Part shown: positions 1-8,136 of the stretch, one piece after another
Position numbering within the stretch: the stretch's first letter is position 1
Layout of the letters: each line of letters starts with the position of its first letter
NCBI GenBank assembly: GCA_045126475.1
Contig: JBGVOL010000054.1
Coordinates: 1 to 8,812 of the forward strand
DNA length: 8,812 bases
DNA from: SVEL01 sp045126475
GTDB taxonomy: Bacteria; Bacillota; Clostridia; Lachnospirales; Lachnospiraceae
Direction of reading: 5' to 3'
Program-made: the position numbers and the translations under genes
Notes under the pieces: generated by a model
Database searches by the model: none
Told to the model about the DNA's origin: nothing
What the model saw: only the letters and a program-made list of their open reading frames with translations

Positions 1-2393
1 ATTCTTGCCTCGCCACTGTCAAGATATACCTGCAGAATCTCGACATAAGCCTCCTTTTCACCGCCACAGTTTATTATACCCTGCTTCACATCAAAGCCGG
101 CAAGACACTCCTCAAAGCTGTCCGCTTTCATTTCAGGTGTACACTCTACTGCTTCCATGCTCTCTGTACTTAATACTACGCCGACATTTCTATCTTGTGC
201 GTAATTATCCACATCTATTATAAGCTCTTCCGGGAGGAACTTTAAAAGCATCTCTTCCATGTATGCAATATCAATTGGCTTAGTAATATATCCGTCAAAT
301 CCTTCTGCCTCCATCTGCTCCTTTACACCGCTTATGGCATTGGCTGTAAGTGCTATAATGACGCTTCTGTATGTATCATCATCAACAAGGGAACGGATAC
401 GTTTCATAGCCTCTACGCCATCCATCTCAGGCATCATGTGATCCATGAAAATTATGTCATACGGATTTGTTCTGCACATCTCAATGGCTTTCTTTCCGCT
501 GTCGGCTGTATCTACACGTATTCCGTAAGATTTTAACAGGCTGGAAGTAACCTTAAGATTAATTTCGTTGTCATCTGTCACAAGTATTCTTGCATTTGGT
601 GCACGGAATTGGCGTCTCTTTGTTTCTTCCTGCTTTACCTCCGCATCATCTTTTTCCTCCGGTTTTGACGCACACACAACCTGCTGCTCCAATGTAACAG
701 AAAATGTACTTCCTACTCCGTATTCACTCTCGACATCAATGATTCCGCCAAGCATATCGACATATCCCTTAACTATTGTAAGCCCAAGACCTGTTCCTTC
801 GATACCGCTGTTTTTCTTTGAATCAAATTTTTCAAACTTTTGAAAAAGTCTCGCCCGGTCTTCTTCTTTTATACCTATTCCACTGTCTGCCACGGAGAAT
901 TTAAGTATTACCTTATCATCATTCCACTCCTCAAGCTTTACGATAAACTTAATAAATCCCTCTCTTGTGTACTTAACTGCATTATTGAGCAGATTTATAA
1001 GAATATGTCTGATATGGTCAGCATCTCCGTACAGCTCATATGGGAGTTTGGAATCTATATCCATTATGAATTCCAGTTTCTTACTGTCTGCCATAGACAT
1101 GATGTTAATGACGCTCTCATCGATAAGCTTCTTCAGGACATATCTCTTCTCCTCTTTTTGCATCTTTCCTGATTCAATTTTTGATATATCAAGAATATCA
1201 TTGATAATGGACAAAAGGTTTGTGGACGCCACTTTTATATCAGTGGCATAACCTCTTATCTTTTTGTCGTTTGATTCCTGCAGTATAAGTTCATTAAAAC
1301 CTACTATGGCATTCATAGGTGTTCTTATTTCATGAGACATATTTGCCAGGAATGTTGACTTTGAGTGATTTGCTGCTTCTGCATACTCCTTTAAAGCCAC
1401 AATTTCCTGAGTGTATTTATTGATAAAGGTCAGGTCAAAAAGCCACGCCATATAACCCTTTACATATCCGTTTTCAACCAGTTCAGATACTTTTGCCTCA
1501 TAATGGCCTCCCTTTGACTGAACCATAAAGTGGTCACCGCTAAACAGCTCTTTTAGTTTTTTCCTTGCATATTCAGGGTCTCTCATATCAAGATACGGCA
1601 GGATATCCTTTGCTTTTTCATTGGCATACTGATATTCCTTGTTTACGTCTACTACCACAAGACCCTCCGTTGCCTTTTCGAGCAAATTCTCTTTTGCCAC
1701 CTGCATAACATCAAGTATACCGAATTTGTATGCGGCAATTCCGATAATAATAATGCTTATTCCCGAACCTATTGCCACAAAATCATACCCCGGAATAATG
1801 TTTAAACATGTTACAAAATCACCGATAATAGCTGCCACACTGCTGGCAATGATAAAGTAATTGCGCATATTATTGCCATGCTTTCGTGCATAGCACATTC
1901 TTATAATATGAGCACATAAAAATATCACAACCGCAAAATTCACATATCTGAACAGGGTATAAACAAGCCCGGGAACCACTTCAATATATGGATACTCCAC
2001 ATCACTTATATATCTTTCGTCAGCAAATAAAAGATTGTTTACGCTACTTGTAATACATAGCCATACACACATAAAATTAAATATAAGAAGACAGTGCTTC
2101 GGAACAGCCGGAATCTCTATATTACAATATCCTGTCATAAAAAGAATAAATGCCGTTATAAGAAATATCTGTCCCACCGTCCTTAGCTGCAATGCATGGT
2201 GTAAACTTTCATACTCTCTTGAAAAAAGTGAAAAGTAATTTCCCAGATTTACAACAAGAACCGAACAGCATATAAAACAAACATTTTTTTGGTTAACTGA
2301 CGCTTTATACTTTGCAACAACATAAAGAAATAAAATACTGATAACCACACAAACCACACTTATCAGCTCAAAAATTTCACGCAGTGTTATCAT
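1..2393 (-). CDS. Hybrid sensor histidine kinase: 7TM-PAS-HisKA-HATPase-REC-Hpt (C-terminus cut by window edge)
   Basis: My reverse-strand translation from ATG 2393 stays open for 797 codons to the window edge. Domains in order: seven hydrophobic segments within about residues 7-222 (HisKA_7TM-like sensor); PAS (about 236-325, starting near 'ATEGLVVVDVNKEY'); HisKA with H354 in 'NMSHEIRTPMN'; HATPase_c with N-box 'INLLNNAVKYT' (466-476), G1 'DSGIGI' (503-508) and G2 'GIEGTGLG' (530-537); a Glu/Lys-rich linker (578-597); REC with D607/D608, phosphoacceptor D651 in 'FMDHMMPEMDG', T683 and K705. The tail 'LAGFDVKQGIINCGG' followed by 'EAYVEILQVYL' is the start of an Hpt domain; its phosphorylatable His lies beyond the window. 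All kinase and receiver residues are intact, so this should be an active His-Asp-His phosphorelay protein in the membrane. The short linker between the last TM and PAS, without HAMP, fits the 7TM class. The adjacent two-receiver protein is the likely partner. The ligand is unknown. Confidence 0.95.
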   Translation of the reverse strand, partial: MITLREIFELISVVCVVISILFLYVVAKYKASVNQKNVCFICCSVLVVNLGNYFSLFSREYESLHHALQLRTVGQIFLITAFILFMTGYCNIEIPAVPKHCLLIFNFMCVWLCITSSVNNLLFADERYISDVEYPYIEVVPGLVYTLFRYVNFAVVIFLCAHIIRMCYARKHGNNMRNYFIIASSVAAIIGDFVTCLNIIPGYDFVAIGSGISIIIIGIAAYKFGILDVMQVAKENLLEKATEGLVVVDVNKEYQYANEKAKDILPYLDMRDPEYARKKLKELFSGDHFMVQSKGGHYEAKVSELVENGYVKGYMAWLFDLTFINKYTQEIVALKEYAEAANHSKSTFLANMSHEIRTPMNAIVGFNELILQESNDKKIRGYATDIKVASTNLLSIINDILDISKIESGKMQKEEKRYVLKKLIDESVINIMSMADSKKLEFIMDIDSKLPYELYGDADHIRHILINLLNNAVKYTREGFIKFIVKLEEWNDDKVILKFSVADSGIGIKEEDRARLFQKFEKFDSKKNSGIEGTGLGLTIVKGYVDMLGGIIDVESEYGVGSTFSVTLEQQVVCASKPEEKDDAEVKQEETKRRQFRAPNARILVTDDNEINLKVTSSLLKSYGIRVDTADSGKKAIEMCRTNPYDIIFMDHMMPEMDGVEAMKRIRSLVDDDTYRSVIIALTANAISGVKEQMEAEGFDGYITKPIDIAYMEEMLLKFLPEELIIDVDNYAQDRNVGVVLSTESMEAVECTPEMKADSFEECLAGFDVKQGIINCGGEKEAYVEILQVYLDSGEAR

Positions 2394-2397
2394 GTTA

Positions 2398-2404
2398 CCC
2401 CCTA
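2398..2404 (-). promoter_or_regulatory. Shine-Dalgarno overlapping the upstream stop codon (kinase start)
   Basis: On the minus strand the TAG stop of the receiver gene runs straight into GGGG, giving TAGGGGG, four bases before ATG 2393. The stop codon is thus part of the ribosome binding site, an arrangement typical of translational coupling, and it supports ATG 2393 as the kinase start. Confidence 0.72.
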
Positions 2405-3220
2405 TCTTCCGTCCACGGAGGCAACATATGACTCCAACAGGAATATCCTTTCAAGTGTATTTAATAAAGTTTCTTTATCAATAGGTTTTATGAGAAAGCC
2501 CTCCGGTTGGAACTTTGCACACTTTGCCACACTCTCCGCATCAGGCACATCAGTCATAAAAAGCACCGGTATCTTGCCATTCTTCATTATTTCATTCACA
2601 TGGGTCTCCATATCGACTCCCTCGGTTTCCGGCACCTTAATATTGCCAATAATCAGGCCGACTTTGTTGGCATTCACAAAGCCTGTCACATCATTGCATG
2701 AATTCACCATATTTACAGTATATTTATCCTTAAGATACTCCTTCATTGTGCAGAGACTTTCCGTATCGTTGTCTACAATAAGAACACTATGCCTTACTTC
2801 CTTCTCTCTCTTTTCCTTAAGCATCTTATATAATGTACCCGAAAGACCTTCTTTCGTAAAAGGTTTTGGTATGTACCCCCATGCACCATGGCACAGGCAT
2901 CTTACAATGCTGTCACCGTCATCAGGCTCCACCAGTACCAGAAATACAGTTTTTCCTGCTCCAAACTTCTCTTCCCCATGTCTGAAAATCTCTGCAATAT
3001 CGTCAATACCAAGAGAAATATCTGCTATAATGGCATCATAATGCTTTCCTTCACACATTTTTTCAGCATTAACCTTCTTATCCGTACAGTCAACATCATA
3101 CTCCATAGACAATATAGACATATACAGACCATAATTACCAAGGTCGCCATCCACCACAAGAACTGCGGACTTTCGCTTGACATCACGTTTATTTTTCATC
3201 TCCTCCGACAAGCTTGCCAT
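2402..3220 (-). CDS. Tandem two-receiver (REC-REC) response regulator without output domain, second receiver lacking the phospho-Asp
   Basis: 272 residues forming two CheY-like receiver domains and nothing else; no DNA-binding, GGDEF, EAL or HD-GYP domain is present. REC1 (about 18-136) has the acidic pair D24/D26 in 'LVVDGD', phosphoacceptor D67 in 'YDAIIAD', and K119 in 'GYIPKPF', but the usual Thr/Ser at the end of strand 4 aligns with V97. REC2 (about 144-261) has D150/D152 in 'VLIVDND', T223 in 'VLFMTD' and K245 in 'FLIKPI', but the phosphoacceptor position in 'LIIGNIKVPE' is N193 instead of Asp. REC2 is therefore probably not phosphorylated and may serve in dimerisation or protein contact. 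Eight bases separate its stop from the histidine kinase gene, which makes that kinase its likely partner. Without an output domain it probably works by protein-protein interaction or as a phosphate relay or sink. Cytoplasmic. Confidence 0.92.
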   Translation of the reverse strand: MASLSEEMKNKRDVKRKSAVLVVDGDLGNYGLYMSILSMEYDVDCTDKKVNAEKMCEGKHYDAIIADISLGIDDIAEIFRHGEEKFGAGKTVFLVLVEPDDGDSIVRCLCHGAWGYIPKPFTKEGLSGTLYKMLKEKREKEVRHSVLIVDNDTESLCTMKEYLKDKYTVNMVNSCNDVTGFVNANKVGLIIGNIKVPETEGVDMETHVNEIMKNGKIPVLFMTDVPDAESVAKCAKFQPEGFLIKPIDKETLLNTLERIFLLESYVASVDGR

Positions 3221-3225
3221 ACAAA

Positions 3226-3233
3226 CCCTCCTC
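3226..3233 (-). promoter_or_regulatory. Strong Shine-Dalgarno site of the two-receiver gene
   Basis: GAGGAGGG on the minus strand lies five bases before ATG 3220. It is the best ribosome binding site in the window and fixes the start of the receiver protein over the internal methionine M8. It shows that this gene is initiated independently rather than by coupling across the 73-bp gap. Confidence 0.8.
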
Positions 3234-3244
3234 TTATAGCAAAC

Positions 3245-3287
3245 GGGCGGAGTCGGCCCTACATAGTATGTAACCGGGTCTCCGCCC
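3245..3287 (-). terminator. Intercistronic hairpin (weak terminator, attenuator or mRNA-stabilising element)
   Basis: A perfect 8-bp inverted repeat (gggcggag 3245-3252; ctccgccc 3280-3287) encloses a CCC/GGG pairing (3257-3259 with 3276-3278) and an AT-rich palindrome, tacata-g-tatgta (3260-3272). The hairpin lies seven bases after the stop of the giant gene and twelve bases before the Shine-Dalgarno of the receiver gene. On the transcribed strand the tail is only GTTTGCT, without a proper U-run, so a full intrinsic terminator is doubtful. Partial termination, or protection of the 3' end of the upstream message, would let the structural genes be expressed above the signalling genes. Confidence 0.6.
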
Positions 3288-3293
3288 TTATTA

Positions 3294-6200
3294 TTAATTC
3301 AAGTTAAATAAATTTCTCTCGACCATATACACTGTTATCTGGTCAAATGCTCCCATTGAATCCTCAACATATATTCTGAACTTTGCCGGAATATTCTGTT
3401 CAACCAATGAATGTATGGTTTCCAGTTCCGTATCATCAAGTGAAGTCTCACCAAGAGTCAATGCTCTTATTATACCGTTTCTGAGTGGATCAGATGAATC
3501 AAAATTCTTTATAAGTTTCTCTGTTCCGTCAGGCTTTATCCAGTATACCTCGCCCTTTTTAAATGTACCAACAAGATTTGTATTCCCGTTAGCTGCTTCA
3601 AGAGTAATAAGATCGGCATCTGTTGCCTTAATGTCGAGCTCATAACCTGCTGCTCCGCCTGTTGAGTTTGTATATGCATAATATATACCACCCTCACCGA
3701 CAGAACCATTTGTAATCTTTACTACAGGTACATTGTTACCACCTGATATAGCTTTAACTATGGTATTTACAAAGAGCCTGAGTTCCATTTCAGAATTCAT
3801 ATTACTATGACCTGCTCCTGAATATGTGATGTTGTTCTTTGAATAAATATAATAGTTATTTCCTGCATCCTTTGCTGTACAGCTATAATATTTTGCCGCT
3901 GAAGTTCCGTTATCTGCCAGAGTATACCATACAACAATATCCTCATCCTCCATATCAAGTTCAAAATACTGTCCGTGAGTCTCTGCAACCGTAAGATTCT
4001 TATCAATACCATAAGGATACATTGTTACAGAGCCGTTATTTAACTGCTCAACCTTTGTGGTTGTCCACATTGTTGTATAAGATATGTTTGATGCGTTAAA
4101 TGGCTTAAGTGCATAAAGGTTTTTGCCGTTATTTACATAGTCTGATTCATATGAGCGTAAAAAACTTCCTCTGTATACTGTCCATGTATTAATTCCCTGA
4201 AGCTCATTTACATAGTATTTTCCATCCTCTGACGCACTGACGTAATTCGGCATGCCGACACTACTGTCATATACAGGTACCTCTTTGCCGTCTCTTTCAT
4301 CCTTACTTAATGTGACGCCATACTTATCCATACCAACTCTGCTTCTAAGCGCATTAGTAAGATTAAATGCAAAATTTACCCAGTTATTTCCCTTCCAGGC
4401 TCCGTTTACATCAGTTTCTCCCGATTCTCCTATTGATATTCTCTTGGTTCCGTTTACATCTGTCGATGCGTAGTTAGGAGAAGAACGCCAGCTAAGTGTA
4501 TCATGAGTAAAGAGCACGGATTTTCCTGCATCCATAAAATCAAGTATATTGTCAAGTGCTCCGTTTGTATTGTCAATATCATCCTGACCATACATATCTG
4601 CGAAACCTATAACAACCATATCATATGATTTTAACTTGTCTTTTTCTGTGCCGTAGTCCGTTCCCTTTGTGTAACTGTTATCAACAGCCCCGCTAGGCTT
4701 GTACTTAGCTGCAAAATCAGCGGCTTTTATGGTTTCAATATGTATATTGTAACCTACCTGTGATTCAATTGCCTTTAATAAATCCTGGAAGTCATTTGAC
4801 CTATTCGGATCATTATATGACATATCAAGTGTCACTTTCTCCTTTGGAAGTATCTGTAACACATAAATATCTTCAGGTTCTTCATTCTTAATGGCAGAAT
4901 ATCCTACCTCTGATGTACTGCATGCTGTCTCGTTTCCGGCATCATCAAGCTGTACTACCTCCAGTTTCCATGACAACATTCCGACATAATTTTCTGACAG
5001 ACCCGAACGAACGGTATATCTCATTGTATTTTCACTAAGTGTTAGATTCTGTACAAAATACAATTCATTTCTGTCCTCAGGTTCACCTGCTTTTATTTCC
5101 TTGAATACGCCGTCATTATTTCTGTCAATATACAATTTTATCTTATATGTTTTTCCTGCCTGTCCCGTAATATCAAATTTAAATGTAAGTTTACGTTCGC
5201 CGAATGATGAAATAATTCCATTTTCATATGTAGGCTCTACAGGTTTCTCGATCATGTTTATCTTTGGAGCATTGCCGTTTCTGTAAAGAATTGCTCCGCC
5301 CACACGTTTCTGTCTCAGTACATTACCGTAGATTCTGTTTCCTGTCTCGTCTTTTGCCGAAAGAGTCTTAACATAATCATACATATCCGAAGTCGGATAT
5401 ATTTTACTTCCGTCTGCATCATACAAACAGTCATCCAGTACCACCGGCTTTCCGGCCTGAGCAAATTTTATAAGTTTTTCCTTTGTTTTGTCGGTAATAT
5501 CGTTATCCGCTAATCTAATATTTCCAAGCGAATAGTCTAAGAAAAGTTCACCTGTACTGCTGTTATAAACATCCTTATAGCGTGTTGCTTCCAATACATA
5601 ATATTCATACATATTTTTTAATATGAACATTTTGTTTTCTCCACCTGCAGCTATAAGAGAATCATACACAGAATCCGGCCAAAGATATTTATTCTGTTCA
5701 TTAAGCTTTACAAGACCGCTTGTGTTTGATGCATAAAGTTCCCTGTAATCATCAGGTAAAAATCCCAGATAAGCTGTTCCTGACTTCATCAAATCTCCGA
5801 ATGCAAGGTATATGTATCCGTTGAGATTTCTGTCATTATAAATGGTATTTCCGTTAGCATCCTGTGTAAGTATTCCAACATTGTCACCTATGATTATCAT
5901 GTCATACTCTGATACAAGATCCACTGTCATACCATTAAGTGCATTTGTAGTAACACATGTTACATCAATATAATTTTTGTAATTATTCTTTGTCCAGCTG
6001 TCTGTTCCTGACATAAGAAGCTTCTCGCCAAGCTTCTTTACCTTTTCAAAGGTATCATACTCAAATGAATTACAGGGCTCAATTTCAAGAACCCTCATAG
6101 TATAGCTGAACTTTTTCGTCTGCCCACTTTTATTTCCCAACAAATACTGCAGAATAGTATTGGCTGTTGCAGGGTTACCTGCCCTCTCTCCAAAACCGTT

Positions 6201-7481
6201 GCTTGTTCCAAACTGATGACCCTGTTCCTGATAAAGGAATGCACTGTTAAATGAAATTATACAGAAATCATCCTTTAAAAAATCCTGTGATAACGGCTTT
6301 GGATTATTTGTTGAATCATTTCCTCTCTTATAATCCAACGGCATACCCAATTTGTTAAATAATTTGACTATTGGGTTGTCTTCACCATCTCCCTGCGACC
6401 ATGACATAGGACTGTTATTGTCAAATTTTTTCTCAGCTGTCGTATCTATAGCTGCTGTTACCAAACCGTTAGAATTAACATAATTTACTGTTTCACCAGC
6501 TTCGTTTACGTAAGAAGTGCTTATGTATTCTTTAAATACATTGTACTTGTCCGATAAATTCATTCCATAAGTCAAAGCAAACTTATATATATTTGTATCT
6601 TTGCTGAGATTCTGTATTTCTCTCTCCATTACAACAGGTGTTTTAACATTCTTAATCGTTCCATCAGGAAGTTCCAGGTTTCTTCCGTTAATTGTATAAT
6701 CAAGAAGTGCCTGACACATTTCCCACGATGCATCTCTTGAAATATAAGACACCTCTCCATCATTATTCACCTTCTCAAATGAATCATAGCTTTTGCTTGC
6801 GCCTGTGCCTCCGTCTTTTGAATAAAATGGTTCTTCCGTAATTCCAGTATATTCTTTATAAAATTTTACCGCATTATCCCTTTCATTTGCGTAGCATGAC
6901 ACAAAAATCAGATCTGCACTCTCAATATCTTCTTTCGTAAGATCATTTGCCTCAACTGTTTTCAAATTAACTCTGTCTCTCAAAATATCCTGATACTCAG
7001 GAACAACATTTTCAAAAAATAATTCCGGTCCTCTAACTTCATACAGATTAGTTGATGAATTCTTTCTCATTCCATAACCGAACCTTGAAAAGTCACCATT
7101 AATTGAGCACCATTCACCCATACCATCATCGGTACCGTAGTCGATTCTTCCGCCTCTATAATTATTATAAAGGTACTCTAACTTAGCCTGATCCGCCTCT
7201 AACGCTTCCTCAATCTCAGGGTCGCTAAGATAATATCTTATCATTCCCTGACCTTCATATGGTACAATCTCAAGAATTGTAAACTCTTTTTGCAATCCTT
7301 CAACCATTCTGTCTATAATATACTCAATATAGGCTCTTGAATATTCTTCCGCTGCTACTCCGTCCATATTTCTGTCTCCGAAGAATATTACGGATGAAAC
7401 CAATACAGTGACTGCCAGTAACAGACTCACTGCCCTTTTCCTGTTTTTACTGTTTCCTGCAATTCTTATAAACTTCGCCAT
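3294..7481 (-). CDS. Giant secreted multidomain protein (probably DUF5057-type), candidate pilus-tip or surface component
   Basis: 1395 residues. A Sec-type signal is visible: basic K12-R16, hydrophobic core 17-34, and a likely cleavage near V42-A-A44 before EEYS. No LPXTG motif or C-terminal membrane helix follows, so it is exported but not sortase anchored. Three related modules are visible. Each starts with a strand of the form 'LEI-x-P' (ILEIVPYEG 69-77; VLEIEPCN 464-471; VLQILPKEK 874-882), followed by a second strand ending in 'DLIFVSC' 190-196, 'YDMIIIGDN' 526-534 or 'YDMVVIGFAD' 953-962. Modules B and C then have 'AGKPVVLDD' 676-684 and 'AGKSVLFTHD' 985-994. This is Rossmann/glutamine-amidotransferase-like topology without an obvious catalytic Cys-His-Glu set. 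An Ig-like beta region (751-866) carries D786-R-N-N-D790-G, and 1250-1388 looks cadherin-like. ATG 7481 has AGGTGA four bases upstream, overlapping the preceding stop. The DUF5057 name is from memory. The function is unknown; a pilus-associated role is inferred from the two prepilin genes directly upstream. Confidence 0.88.
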   Translation of the reverse strand: MAKFIRIAGNSKNRKRAVSLLLAVTVLVSSVIFFGDRNMDGVAAEEYSRAYIEYIIDRMVEGLQKEFTILEIVPYEGQGMIRYYLSDPEIEEALEADQAKLEYLYNNYRGGRIDYGTDDGMGEWCSINGDFSRFGYGMRKNSSTNLYEVRGPELFFENVVPEYQDILRDRVNLKTVEANDLTKEDIESADLIFVSCYANERDNAVKFYKEYTGITEEPFYSKDGGTGASKSYDSFEKVNNDGEVSYISRDASWEMCQALLDYTINGRNLELPDGTIKNVKTPVVMEREIQNLSKDTNIYKFALTYGMNLSDKYNVFKEYISTSYVNEAGETVNYVNSNGLVTAAIDTTAEKKFDNNSPMSWSQGDGEDNPIVKLFNKLGMPLDYKRGNDSTNNPKPLSQDFLKDDFCIISFNSAFLYQEQGHQFGTSNGFGERAGNPATANTILQYLLGNKSGQTKKFSYTMRVLEIEPCNSFEYDTFEKVKKLGEKLLMSGTDSWTKNNYKNYIDVTCVTTNALNGMTVDLVSEYDMIIIGDNVGILTQDANGNTIYNDRNLNGYIYLAFGDLMKSGTAYLGFLPDDYRELYASNTSGLVKLNEQNKYLWPDSVYDSLIAAGGENKMFILKNMYEYYVLEATRYKDVYNSSTGELFLDYSLGNIRLADNDITDKTKEKLIKFAQAGKPVVLDDCLYDADGSKIYPTSDMYDYVKTLSAKDETGNRIYGNVLRQKRVGGAILYRNGNAPKINMIEKPVEPTYENGIISSFGERKLTFKFDITGQAGKTYKIKLYIDRNNDGVFKEIKAGEPEDRNELYFVQNLTLSENTMRYTVRSGLSENYVGMLSWKLEVVQLDDAGNETACSTSEVGYSAIKNEEPEDIYVLQILPKEKVTLDMSYNDPNRSNDFQDLLKAIESQVGYNIHIETIKAADFAAKYKPSGAVDNSYTKGTDYGTEKDKLKSYDMVVIGFADMYGQDDIDNTNGALDNILDFMDAGKSVLFTHDTLSWRSSPNYASTDVNGTKRISIGESGETDVNGAWKGNNWVNFAFNLTNALRSRVGMDKYGVTLSKDERDGKEVPVYDSSVGMPNYVSASEDGKYYVNELQGINTWTVYRGSFLRSYESDYVNNGKNLYALKPFNASNISYTTMWTTTKVEQLNNGSVTMYPYGIDKNLTVAETHGQYFELDMEDEDIVVWYTLADNGTSAAKYYSCTAKDAGNNYYIYSKNNITYSGAGHSNMNSEMELRLFVNTIVKAISGGNNVPVVKITNGSVGEGGIYYAYTNSTGGAAGYELDIKATDADLITLEAANGNTNLVGTFKKGEVYWIKPDGTEKLIKNFDSSDPLRNGIIRALTLGETSLDDTELETIHSLVEQNIPAKFRIYVEDSMGAFDQITVYMVERNLFNLN

Positions 7482-7489
7482 ACTCTCAC

Positions 7490-8134
7490 CTACTTTACCT
7501 TAAATGATTGGACATCTGTTGCATTGACTAACAACGTGTCACGCTTTTCAGTTTCATATACTGTGATATGTTCCAAAATATTTCTTACCCTTACCGTAAG
7601 AGTTGAATCAACGGAATTTGACTGTCCCTTCATCTTCAATACTATATCAACGCTGAGAGGATTTACATAGTACATTCCGGGTTCAGGGTTTTCACTTCCG
7701 TCCCTCAAACATTTATCACTTATGGATATATTAAATTCAGTCACCGTACTGCACAGAAGATTTCCCTCCGACACAGCCTTATCATAGGCACTGCTGATAT
7801 ATATCTTTCCCTCACTTTTATCAAAGGTAATTATCCGTTCCGTTGTGACTTTGCTTCCTTCCGCCGCCAGACGGTTATTTGCCGTGTCCACATCCCCGGT
7901 ATATATGACAAGATCTTCACCGGCTCTTACAATAACAATCGCCTTTGCTTCCATGATTGTCTCTTCAATCTGATTTCTTACAATCTGGTAATCATTTCTT
8001 ACGCTTACCTCGTCACTCTCTCCGCTAAACATCTTTGTGCCCTGTACAAGCATAATAGACAACATCAGCAGGATAATTCCCGCTATTGCCACGGCAACCA
8101 ATAATTCAATTAATGAAAATCCTCTGTTCTTCAT
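7490..8134 (-). CDS. Prepilin-type N-terminal cleavage/methylation protein, PilW/GspJ-like minor pseudopilin
   Basis: A second prepilin. From ATG 8134 the product is 214 residues and begins MKNRG|FSLIELLVAVAIAG, the classic short leader with cleavage after glycine, F at +1 and E at +5, then a hydrophobic helix of about 25 residues. A more upstream in-frame ATG at 8152 would add six residues (MRERIV) and overlap the previous gene by 16 bp. I prefer 8134 because it gives the standard leader, lies two bases after the previous stop, and has a purine-rich GAGAGAGA (8148-8141) at suitable spacing, whereas the upstream ATG has only AGG three bases away. The middle of the protein contains strands and polar loops. 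The C-terminal part includes 'VDIVLKMKGQ' and 'LTVRVRNIL', the late strand and 'R-x-RN' ending often seen in PilW/PulJ proteins. The subfamily is inferred; membership in the prepilin family is clear. Confidence 0.88.
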   Translation of the reverse strand: MKNRGFSLIELLVAVAIAGIILLMLSIMLVQGTKMFSGESDEVSVRNDYQIVRNQIEETIMEAKAIVIVRAGEDLVIYTGDVDTANNRLAAEGSKVTTERIITFDKSEGKIYISSAYDKAVSEGNLLCSTVTEFNISISDKCLRDGSENPEPGMYYVNPLSVDIVLKMKGQSNSVDSTLTVRVRNILEHITVYETEKRDTLLVNATDVQSFKVK

Positions 8135-8136
8135 AA

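Noticed and set aside
568..1251. Overlapping plus-strand open frames opposite the kinase catalytic region
   Set aside because: The minus strand here encodes the intact H, N, G1 and G2 boxes; the plus frames overlap one another and show no family features.
2490..3041. 183-codon plus-strand open frame opposite the two-receiver gene
   Set aside because: It is antisense to a well-supported receiver protein with recognisable motifs. Its translation is Ser/Pro/Thr-rich without domain signatures, as expected for a shadow frame.
3221..3293. Internal promoter for the receiver-kinase pair
   Set aside because: TATAAG near the Shine-Dalgarno and TTGAAT near the end of the giant gene were considered, but neither pairs with a partner box at 16-18 bp spacing. 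The gap is mostly taken up by the hairpin.
3294..3400. Sortase-type cell wall anchor at the C-terminus of the giant protein
   Set aside because: The last residues (MVERNLFNLN) contain no LPxTG-like motif, hydrophobic stretch or basic tail.
3294..7481. Enzymatic glutamine amidotransferase activity of the giant protein
   Set aside because: The modules resemble that fold, but no nucleophile elbow (G-x-C-x-G) or paired His-Glu could be seen. C196 follows one strand but is not matched in the other modules.
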